Assembly: GCF_963855985.1 (NCBI RefSeq)
Contig: NC_087110.1
Span: 4,021,001 to 4,085,000 of the forward strand
Direction of reading: 5' to 3'
Source of the DNA: Ostrinia nubilalis
Taxonomy: Eukaryota; Arthropoda; Insecta; Lepidoptera; Crambidae
Length of the DNA: 64,000 nt
In this document: positions 55,205-64,000 of the stretch, in pieces
How the letters are laid out: each line of letters starts with the position of its first letter
Numbering within the stretch: position 1 is the first letter of the stretch
Program-made: the position numbers and the translations under genes
The notes under the pieces: generated by a model
Told to the model about the DNA's origin: nothing
Databases searched by the model: none
Seen by the model: the letters and a program-made list of their open reading frames with translations, nothing else

Positions 55205-55503
55205 CTCGGTAGGTAAACTCATGGTAGAGGCACTGATGAATAAATGTCATTACAAGTTTTTCTCTAAAACTGATAGTTTGGCTAGAAAAAAATATTTTCT
55301 ATCCACGCAGTACGCGGCAGCGTTCGGATCGGATATAATGACGTCATCGTCCCCGCGCCGGGCGGTCAGTGAACTTTTTTAGTAATTTGGCCATAACTTC
55401 GTTAATTTTTGTCGTAGAACAAAAATTTTTGGACTGTGTATTAAGGATTTCTTAGCCCTATAAATCTGCATTTACAGCTAAAAATCGAAATGATCCTCAT
55501 TAC
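55205..55503 (-). repeat. right copy of the inverted repeat pair flanking the 58-aa gene
   Basis: Inverse of 51727-52027 with perhaps a quarter of positions changed. Further inward, copies of AACTCATGGTA recur at 55013, 55104 and 55212; the complementary TACCATGAGTT is at 52876 and 52963. Confidence 0.65.
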
Positions 55504-55704
55504 GCTTTGTTCCCACGGATGTCAAAATTGAAACAAAGCAGATCATTAATTTGCTCCGAAATTAGATTAATAACACTTCTTTGTGTTCATTAACTTCTTC
55601 GAGACCTTGACACGATTTGGTGTAAACAAGATTGTCTCCCAAAGTAGGTAGAACCAGACATGACGTAGCCAAAAATAAGGGCAAGCCAGAGGGGCCTCGT
55701 GCAA

Positions 55705-55941
55705 TCTATACTTAATATTATAAAGCTGAAGAGTTTGTTTGTTTGTTTACTTGAACGCGCTAATCTCAGGAACTAGCGGTCTGATTTGAAAAATTATTTC
55801 AGTGTTAGATAGCCTATTTATTGAGGAAGGCTATAGGCTATATAGAATAAACTATCACGCTACGAGTAATAGGTGCAGAGCAAAAATGAAAAATGTTGCG
55901 GAAACGGGTTTTCACGCGTACGAAGTCGCGGACACAGCTAG
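55705..55941 (+). mobile_element. Helitron-like element, third subfamily
   Basis: Starts TCTATACTTAATATTATAAA, ends GAAGTCGCGGACACAGCTAG, flanked by A and T. Contains a (GTTT)n stretch. Confidence 0.65.
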
Positions 55942-56491
55942 TGAGATTATAAGCAAAAAACAAGGAAAACAGTCAAGTTGCCTTGTGAAGTGTAGGGAGC
56001 CTTGTTCGAATAAAAAGTTGCCTTTTCCGGTCTGATCATCGCTACCTTATTCGTGACCCGTTCTGCCTAACATGAATGTATCTGTACATGTAAATTTTAA
56101 ATTCTAGCACCAAGTAAGTCTAAGTTCTGAGGATTCTGTTTAAATAACAAGAAAGAAAGAAGTTGAATTAAAGTGCCCAAGTTCTTTAAGAAAATGTTTA
56201 ATATTAAATTCTTCAAAAGTCTATTCTCAATCTGACCTAGCTTTATGAAAAAAAGCTAAATTAATTCTAGCTTTTTATTTTTGATAAATTATAATACCAC
56301 TTAACATCAGGTGCGATTGTGGTCAAATGCCTGCCTTGTTATGCATAAAAAAAAATTAAAAAAAAAATGAAATAAATAAAAATGCCTAGTTTTTCCAGTT
56401 TGATAGATTGCTTTGTCTCATAAAGCTAGGTCAGGTACTTTTGAAGATATAGAAGATTCTCTAACCGACCCTTTTTCTTTGCGGTCCAGTG
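55942..56491. other. intergenic, includes an inverted ATGCATAACAAGG repeat
   Basis: 56290-56345 is the inverse of the repeat at 4167-4255, followed by an A-rich tract. No gene was recognised. Confidence 0.4.
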
Positions 56492-56726
56492 TATCTTCTG
56501 TACACGTTGCTCTATGGCGCTAGGTCCGAAACTCAGTCGCACAAGCCCTGCTCTATTACAAGGAACTTTTCCTCACTTTGGCCCGAAGTAGCCTGTCGCA
56601 AACTGTAATTGAGTTGCTCAAGAGTCCATGTAATCCTCAGGTTTCGTAACAGACATAGTTGCTACATTTTAGCCAGAGTAAGGCCAAGGTAAGAAACCTT
56701 GAAGAAATGGAAGTATTAGATCTTGG
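56492..56726. repeat. dispersed ~240-bp repeat, copy 2
   Basis: Nearly identical to 3790-4033, ending ATTAGATCT where LTR-like sequence begins. Confidence 0.65.
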
Positions 56727-56990
56727 TAATTACAGGAGCACAGGACGCAAGTGAAACACGAGACTGCTGTCAAAGCACTGCTTTATTATTGAGACGTTAG
56801 AACGCAGGCGCAGCCACGCATCGTATATCTATAGCTATACATGTATAGCCGGCCTGCGAACCAATATGCAACATTTCTCCTCAAATAGCTACAGGAAGGT
56901 ACCTATTTAGAAGAACCTTTTATAATCGACCGGGGGACGATTACGTCTAGATCTTCCGATATTTGTAGTCTCTGCAATACACAGTTTGAC
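56727..56990 (-). mobile_element. LTR retrotransposon 3' remnant
   Basis: On the minus strand a short frame with G-R-S-R-R-N-R-P-P-V-D-Y ends at a stop near 56920. It is followed by a purine tract TTTGAGGAGAAA (polypurine-tract-like) and a 147-bp segment starting TGTTGCATATTGG, with AATAAAGC inside, ending near TTACCA. This layout fits the end of a Copia-type element: pol tail, tract, LTR. No second LTR was found. Confidence 0.5.
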
Positions 56991-57019
56991 ACCATACCCC
57001 AATAATTCATAACCACATT

Positions 57020-57420
57020 TTTTTTAAAAAGACCTTTCATTCTGATCTTAAAAATTTAATTCATTTTTAATTACCTGTAAATTACGATTTTTGTTCGCAT
57101 TGTAATTGAAAAAAGTAGTTTAATTGAGTTGAAAAAATAGTGACGTCATTTGCTTGTAGTGCCATACAAAATCTATGGGAGAGTTTCGTTTTGACAGTTT
57201 AAAAAAGTACGTCAATTGATTGGTGGTGTCAACATGTCTATTCTCTCATCTGGACTTTCATCAACATCGTAGAACTCATTGTCACCTTCAGATGGCGGTC
57301 GTCGATACTAGATGACATTTCAATTATTTGTCCGTCAGACAGATAATTAGAAAATATTAGACTCATATTTTTTATTTTCTTTTTACGATCGTAACGCGCC
57401 ATTTGAACTCGATGTAGCAC
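57020..57420 (-). pseudogene. piggyBac-like transposase N-terminal fragment
   Basis: Minus-strand coding pieces in two frames: L-S-D-G-Q-I-I-E-M (57420-57310) and then the acidic E-G-D-N-E-F-Y-D-V-D-E-S-P-D-E-R (about 57295-57240), typical of the acidic N-terminus of piggyBac transposases. The rest is missing; non-coding sequence homologous to 12275-12445 follows. The family call is inference from composition. Confidence 0.45.
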
Positions 57421-57425
57421 TGTTA

Positions 57426-57544
57426 TCTATACTTATAATAAATCTGTAGAGAGGTCAATTCTGTACATGAAATATATTTTCAAAATAACTATCAGGGGGT
57501 GATTAGTGATCGATACTGATGCCAAAAATGCAATCAGTAAAATT

Positions 57545-57589
<45 letters not shown>

Positions 57590-57938
57590 ATGTTCCTTAT
57601 AGAAACAAAAACTACTCGACGGATTTTAACGAAACTTGGTACAATTATTCTTCATACACCTGGGCAGGTTATAGGATACTTAGGAATTCCCACGGGAACG
57701 GGCATTAGCGGGAAAATCCTTTTGTATGAAAAATCTAAACCGCTTAAGTTAGACGCTTGAAATTTGGCAAACAGGTACCTTAGTAAACTTAAAGCTTAGT
57801 TATAACAGGATATTGCAAAATTCCTACGGGAACGGGAATTAGCGAGAAAAAACATTTGTATGAAAAAATCTAAACCGCGTAAGTAGATGAAGGGGGTAAA
57901 ACGGGATCCACGCGTACGAAGTCGCGGGCGGCCGCTAG
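57426..57938 (+). mobile_element. Helitron-like element, longest copy of the family
   Basis: Starts TCTATACTTATAATAAATCT after a host A and ends GAAGTCGCGGGCGGCCGCTAG before a host T; 513 bp. Internal (GTCT)n at 57548-57588 and repeated CCCACGGGAACGGG modules. Sequences on both sides (CATCGAGTT, TTACGATCG) are inverted copies of one another. Confidence 0.75.
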
Positions 57939-58139
57939 TTCATCATAATTTAATAATAACAGTGCCACATCGAGTTGAAATGGCGCGTTACGATCGTCAT
58001 GCGGTGTGGATGCATTCGTCAAATGACGGACAGTGGACAGCAGCAGGCCTCAATGTAAATGGACCTACATTATCAAAGAGCTAAATTAAATTATTATAGG
58101 ATAGTGTGTCGCATTTTACTTTGGATTTTCGTTCGTTTG

Positions 58140-58245
58140 TTTCCGTCAAATGACGTCCAATGTTAAACAAAGGCCTTCCTCCAGGACTTTTATAGGTGCT
58201 TACTGTGATCTTCACTAGATCGTCGGTCCACGAGTGGGTTTGATT
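58140..58245 (-). mobile_element. RTE LINE 3' end relic
   Basis: TTCCGTCAAATGACGTCCAA and CACTAGATCGTCGGTCCACG on the plus strand; decayed. Confidence 0.45.
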
Positions 58246-58563
58246 TAACCCAACAATAAAAAAGTAAAATAACACATAATATAAAATCTATAATTATTGC
58301 GTTGAAACCATACATTAGTATTAATAATTATAGAGTATTACTTATATCAGCTATAATAATATCAGCAATCACAATCACACACTCAAGGTGAATAATAATC
58401 AAGAAATAAACGTTAATCTTATCTCCTGAGACATTATTTATAATGTATAAAATTTACACAAATGTTTGGTTGTACACAGATAAAATTTAAGTTACTGCGT
58501 GGATCTGTTATTGGCTTCCCATAGTGTTAAGTGTCTAATGTTACATTGAAATCTGTAAGCTGT

Positions 58564-58602
58564 TGATGTCCCTAATAAATAAATAAATAAATAAATAAAT
58601 CT
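58564..58602. repeat. (AAAT)n microsatellite in UGT 3' flank
   Basis: About seven AAAT units at 58576-58600, absent from the sister locus, which has a Helitron-like copy there. Confidence 0.7.
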
Positions 58603-58626
58603 ATTTTTAGCTGGAGCAAGCAAACA

Positions 58627-61600
58627 TCAACTGCGTTTAACTTTCACTTGTAATCCTAATACTCTCTTTAAACCCTTAACCAACTTTACTAAAGCTATTA
58701 CAACAACAATTAAACATACAAATATTACTCCTAACACAGTACTAATAAGTTCCAATTCAAAATACTGGTGCCACGGCATGTTAGCTGAAGGTGAGCGGAG
58801 GTGACGTGCGCCTGAGTGACGTAATACGTATTCTGTCCACCATACAGCACGTTCTAAAGGCGTGTCTCTCTGGTCCTTCATCAAGGAACGGAGACGAACT
58901 ATGTTTTGGCGGTAGCTGGAACAAAAGACGGTCGTCATTATCGGACGTCATTTGTCATTTTTGTCGGTTGTTCGTCCCAAGCGGGATTAAGGACGTAGCA
59001 CATTTATCAACCCGGAAAGGGATCGTAACCGTATCAAATCGAGGTGGTCAGTATTATTTGTATGAAACTCCATACTGCAACGTACACCTATCCGCACAGG
59101 TGTAGCGTTTACGTTACGGTACGGATAAGACGTGTGCGTTGCAGTACGGAGTTTAATACAAAGAATACTGACCGCCTCGAGTTGATACGGTCACGATCCG
59201 TTTCTGGGTTGATAAGTGTGCTTCTTTCATAAATAGGAGATTATGTTATTGCCTTGCTGGTACCAAAAATTATTCAGTCACAAAAATACGTTTCACAAAC
59301 CTTTGATCTTCAGTTACTTTTTTCACAGTCTCTCTTAAACTCTCTTCAGTCATGGTATCCATATTAATTCTCAAGCCAATCTTATGGTGCACATAATTCT
59401 CGACGTTGTACCACTGGTCTGCAAGCATGGGTATACCAATGAGGGGTACTCCAGCGTTGATGGCTTCATCGGTAGACTGGAGACCTCCTTGGGTTATGAA
59501 CAGCTTGATGTTTGGATGTCCTGCAAAATGAATTAGAATAAGGGCTCGTTCTTTCTGTAATCCTGTTTTGCAGGATGTGAAAATGGACTGTCATTTGATA
59601 TCATCATCACACATAGCGACTGATCTCCGAATGACATTTGTTACCGCCATATCATAGAGGAGTCTTTTAAAATATTATTATATTCCCTGGTTCTCTAAAC
59701 TACAGTACACAGATAAACATAATTATTTTCTCACTAGCTTTCTGCCCGCAGCTTCGCCCACGTGGAATTTTTTTGTCTGTCACAGAAAAACTTTATCTCG
59801 CGCGGTCCTGTTTCAAATACCGGGATAAACACTATCTTATGTCCTTTCCCGGGACTCAAACTATCTCCATGCCAAATTTCATCAAAATCAGTTCAGTGAT
59901 TTAGGCGTGAAAGCGTGACAGACAGACAGAGTTACTTTCGCATTTATAATATTAGTAGATAGCATAGATTCATCATATGCACGGAATTACGTTTCAGCCA
60001 AGTGACGTCCAATTCTGGACAAAGGCCTCCCCTAAGCATGTGACTCTTAACGCTAAAAATGATAATAACCCAACCTATAAAGTTAGGGAACCCGCAACTT
60101 CCATGTATTTAATTGGTATAATAATAAATACGATAAATTATATTATTTTGTCTTCAATCCGTCTGATGGCATTTTGACTTCAATAAGCAAAAAATGTTTA
60201 GACAAACAAAAGTTTTTGTCATGATCATCATGACGATGCATGATAAACCACTCTCAAGATAATGTATTATAATATGATATCATACGATATAATATCCTAC
60301 TACCTACTAATAGATATTATAAATGCAAAAGTTTGGATGTCTGGATGTTTGTTACTCTTTCACGCAAAAACTACTGAACGGATTTTGATGAAACTTTACA
60401 GTATTACTGTTTATAACCAAGAATAATATAATTTATGACGATCTGTGACAAATTAAATTTCACGCGGGTGAAACCGCGGGCAAAAGCTAGTTACTTTATA
60501 AGGAAGTGTTAGGAAATACGAGATAATAAGTATAATTTGTACAAAAACGTATCCATAATAAATTATAATATTATTACATTTTTTCGTCTAATGTGTTTTG
60601 ACTGGTAAATTATGGATTGATATTAAAAGACAAATGATAAAGTATTGTGATATAGATACAGTGTGATATGGATAATTGAGCAGAGATAAATAAATAGAAT
60701 ACTTTAAAGTTCACCACATAAGGCCGTATACAGAAAGAAAGCTGGAAACTTATACCTAAGCGCTTACCGGCGCTTCACAGCGCTGGTAACCCGCGCAGGA
60801 AAATATATGAACGCGCGCCGATAAGCACTGAACGATGCCGACAAGTTTCAACGCTGGTCAGCGCTGGACGCTGCCATTTAAAATGCCATTCAACTTGCTT
60901 CCTTTCTGAATGAACGGACCAGCGCTGATAAGCGCTTTCTTTCTGTATACGGCCTTAGACAAGAAAGAAAAGCAAGAAATACAGAAAAGAGACGGCACAA
61001 TTTAGTTGGCATGTCGCTTTAAAGCGACCTCTCCCAGACAACCTATACGACAGTTGTTTAGAATAATTAAAAAATTGAGAACCTCCTACTTTTGTTGAAG
61101 TCGGTTAAAGAGAAGGCGATGAAAGAGCTTTAGTGGGTTGACGAGCAATATTTTTTTAACATTCAACCTATAATAAGATAAAAACATCAACCGCCTTTAA
61201 ACTTTTTAATTTTTGCTTGGTGCCTAAAAAATCCATTGGCTAAGGAACTCTACACATCAAGCCCGCCGGCAACTTTAATTTCGAGAATATGTCAAAAGTC
61301 AACTCATGTCGGCGGGTTGGCGGGATTGATGTGAAGATTGCATTTGAAAACTTCCAACTACGAGTATACTACTACTTACTCAGAAGATCCGATTGAGGCA
61401 GCCATTTAGCCAGCTTGATGTTCTCAGACTTGCCCTCCATATCATCCTTGTCCCATTTCCATAGAACGTCGTATTTCAACTTGGACATGACGTTAACCAT
61501 GATTTTAATCTTCTCAGGGGGTAGCAGCGATGGTTTCACGTTGGTCCCGAAGCTTATGTAGATGACTCCATGTTTTGAGGAGTCTAGGTACGTTTTGAGG

Positions 61601-63255
61601 TCCTGAAATATAATAAGTTTTTTTTATATGCATAACAAGGTAGGTATTTGACCGCAATCGCACCTAGTGTTAAGTGAGATGCAGTCTAAGGTTAGATTAG
61701 TTTACATTAAACATTAAGGCTGGGTTCAACCATCTTACTTTGACTTTAACAAACGTCAAAAATCTGTCAAACTTCATACAAAAAGCACCGGTTGTCGTCA
61801 TTGATACCGTTAAAGTTAGGTGATGCAACTCAGCCTAAGTGTGCTCGCTAGCGACTGCGTAAAAAAATACATTAAAATAATGTCAACTGTATTATAATTA
61901 AATTAATATGAACTGCCAACTTTCAGTGGTAACAACCAAGTTGAACAAGGTCTCCTGAAAAAAAAAAGAATTATATATATACAGAAATATTCCTTGATTT
62001 CAAACTCTTAGAACACCATCAGACATAAAGACAGATTATTATAACTAAAGTGATCAATTAGATTAGATATTCATAATTATTATGATTTAATGTAATACGA
62101 GTGGAAATTACATTAATTAGGTTATCAACTGACTTAGTCCAGAGATTGCCAACATCCCTTTGAATCATAAATATTACATTAATATTTATATTAGAAAACT
62201 CAAAGGCATGGTGTTCTTTTATTTCTAATTAAGGCTATGCTTTTACTGGATTTTCACTGGAAACTACATCAGTATTAATAAGAATGGAAATACTGGAGTT
62301 CACAGAATTGATTTACAATTCTAAGACCCAACACACTCGCATAAGAATGTATGGCATTCCAAAAATAATTTTAGAGGCCTTTACTTAGTACTAATTTACA
62401 ATTATATTGATAACAAAATAATCAACTTACGTTTGGCAAATCCTTTTGAGGCTTCTCGTGGATTCCATGAATATGTATGACATTCGGCGGAACGGGTCTT
62501 GAGCCCTCCCAAATTGGATGCATGTTCAAAAACAGCAGATCCACATTATTACTCAATTCGTTAATAGAAGGGACATCACCGAATACCCTTTTGAGCATTG
62601 CGTTCTCTTCTTCCAGAATTTGGGTGTCGTAATAATATTTCATCTGGTAGAATTTCGCTAACTCTGTCACTTTGTCCCACATAGTCAAATTATAAAGTTT
62701 CTGTCTTGCAACGGAGGGATACAGCAATTCATGTATGGGTGCACCAATAGTTGAGTAAGTATCAAACGTTCCACCAAACGAACTGAACTGGATCAGTGGC
62801 GCTTTAAATAAGTGTGCCAGAACCGTTAACTGCCTTGCAAGCGCTTCGACTATCACCAGATCATATTTATTATTCTCATCTATCACACTTCTCACTTCTG
62901 AACTCATCAATTGCTTTTCTATAATATCGTTCACCAATTTGACTATCAGTTTGATTTGTGACACAATACCGTCATTTTCAGTTGATCTCTGTACAAATTC
63001 TTTCTTCCACATCCCGTAAGATAAGTCATGTAAATCCACTTCCTTTAAATTTGGAGGAGCTGGAGTTTTCGTGAACACTGGATCTGTAGTCAGAACGGTC
63101 ACTTCATGTCCTCGCTTTGCCAGTTCTTGCATCAAAGACCTGAAGACGACTTGATGACTGATGGACGGTGTTGGGAAGTACGCAAGAATTCTAGCCGCTT
63201 CTGATCCCGCACACGATAAACATAATGCAATTAATAAAAACGTTACGTCTGGCAT
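58627..63255 (-). CDS. UDP-glycosyltransferase (UGT33-like), four exons, complete
   Basis: Minus-strand exons 63255-62431, 61602-61380, 59520-59301 and 58915-58627 join with GT/AG borders (phases 0, 1, 2) into 518 aa. Signal peptide 1-20, His34, K-Y-D-L-V-I-V-E, exon 2 W-L-P-Q-S-D-L-L, exon 3 F-I-T-Q-G-G-L-Q-S-T-D-E-A. The donor-site G-D-Q of the sister gene reads A383-D384-Q385 here, with Leu382 for His. Membrane helix near the C-terminus and tail K-V-K-R-S. The first exon is of the distal type (47487), and the intron directly downstream lacks the proximal-type exon. Introns share several MITEs with the sister gene, so the duplication is recent relative to those insertions. The Ala change is small and next to, not at, the Asp-Gln pair; activity is likely but the specificity may differ. 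Confidence 0.95.
58990..59225. mobile_element. MITE in UGT intron 3 (AAGGACG family)
   Basis: TTAAGGACGTAGCACATTTA at left; the inverse GTGTGCTTC end at right is partly eroded. Orthologous to 41846-42020. Confidence 0.7.
59734..59959 (-). mobile_element. Helitron-like element in UGT intron 2
   Basis: Reverse-strand CTAG end then CTTTCTGCCCGCAGCTTCGC; ends with the reverse of a TC start near 59959. Absent from the sister gene intron. Confidence 0.65.
60295..60490 (+). mobile_element. Helitron-like element (Lep1-like) in UGT intron 2
   Basis: TC start and CCGCGGGCAAAAGCTAG end, orthologous to 43938-44128. Confidence 0.75.
60719..60957. mobile_element. ~240-bp MITE in UGT intron 2
   Basis: Inverted ends TAAGGCCGTATACAGAAAG, orthologous to 44318-44564. 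Confidence 0.8.
61618..61838. repeat. SINE-like repeat plus MITE in UGT intron 1
   Basis: Same pair as 45118-45338, almost identical. Confidence 0.65.
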
Positions 63256-64000
63256 GGCTGCTGGTGATTAAACTAATGATAAGTTCCGCAATATTTATTC
63301 AGACATTGATATTGTTTTAGAATCGCGTCATATGTATGAATTGGAATATCATGATGAGTTTGAACTCATCATGATATTCCAATTCATATACTCATAGTAA
63401 TTGATTACTCAGTTAGATCGTAGCAATGTCCATGTGATGTGCACGTGCCAATTTATTAATAGTGTAGCAAATTATAAGAGACAACTGCCCCAGCCAGATC
63501 GTTAAAAGGGCGCATGTGACAACAAGTCAAAACGGAGATTCAAAAAATTTTAATGGATTTATTTACTGCTCTTTAAGCAAACTAATATCAAAAAAATGCT
63601 AGATTTAGGTATCTTTTTAATAAGATGTTGAAATACTCGCAGCCGACAATATTAAAAATCAAAACTGCAAAAAATACTAAAAGTTTTGTAACGAATTTTA
63701 AACAAAGGATATTTTTCTCTACTACTTCATTTCTATGCAAAACATTAGCCAAATGAAACTGTATCACAATAAACTCAGCAAACAGAGTGGAGTGACGACA
63801 GTCCATCGGTCAATGCCAAATGGTTGACCGAATTTATCTTTGCCCAAAGCTGCTGGAGTAATTTAATTGTTTTTTGATGCTGGAGTAGTGGAAAATGAAT
63901 TTTATAAACGTTGTTGGTTTTCAGAATTGTGTTTGGAAATTATAGCGATAAATTGTCAATGCCATAAATAATAATTATGTAGGCTTTTAAGGAAAATTTG
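63256..64000 (-). promoter_or_regulatory. upstream block of UGT first exon
   Basis: Matches 48312-49060 and 1418-2039, and continues past the window edge. A short insertion (63293-63313) near the ATG distinguishes it. The palindrome 63335-63388 lies 80-133 bases upstream of the ATG. Confidence 0.5.
63335..63388. repeat. perfect 26-bp-arm palindrome upstream of UGT first exon
   Basis: Same arms and 2-base loop as 48373-48426; the corresponding place in 1479-1510 keeps one arm only. Confidence 0.85.

Overview
This window reads as AT-rich nuclear DNA from a moth or butterfly. The evidence is spliced UDP-glycosyltransferase (UGT) genes of the lepidopteran UGT33-like type (signal peptide, then an A-R-I-L-A-Y-[FY]-P-x-P start), together with Helitron-like, RTE, piggyBac-like, hAT and MITE repeats of lepidopteran style. 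No prokaryotic features, CRISPR arrays or real tRNA genes were seen.

Layout. (1) 1-3745: a minus-strand UGT first exon (593-1417) whose exons 2-4 lie beyond the left edge, plus its upstream block, split by a 1.37-kb inverted-repeat transposon. (2) 3.8-22.1 kb: repeat-rich intergenic DNA with RTE relics, Helitron-like pieces, a decayed DDE transposase, an ORF with a restriction-endonuclease-like domain, many MITEs and a non-autonomous hAT (20504-22089). (3) 22.1-32.0 kb: nested transposons. A LINE ORF1 is cut in two by a 7.5-kb inverted-repeat element that itself carries a near full-length CR1/Jockey-type LINE. (4) 33464-35893: a complete four-exon plus-strand UGT (514 aa), followed at once by a 1.38-kb fold-back element that supplies the first AATAAA. 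(5) 37.4-41.4 kb: repeats, a decayed copy of the 5' end of that UGT, and a 47-bp minisatellite. (6) 41477-48311: a minus-strand UGT with two tandem first exons upstream of one set of exons 2-4. (7) 49.3-58.3 kb: fold-back elements, a G-rich minisatellite, a small two-exon gene of unknown function (58 aa), an LTR remnant and piggyBac-like pieces. (8) 58627-63255: another complete minus-strand UGT (518 aa), a recent duplicate of the one at 41.5-48.3 kb, followed by its upstream block to the window edge.

The UGTs are predicted ER-membrane enzymes that move a sugar from a UDP-sugar to small lipophilic molecules (plant toxins, insecticides, pigments or endogenous compounds). The variable first exon carries the aglycone-binding half; exons 2-4 carry the UDP-sugar-binding half and the membrane anchor. 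The three related minus-strand loci differ mainly in their first exons: one has two, one has a single hybrid of both types, and one has lost one type. The set records first-exon turnover by recombination in a vertebrate UGT1-like arrangement. All exon joins are inferred from reading frame and GT/AG signals; no transcripts were available.
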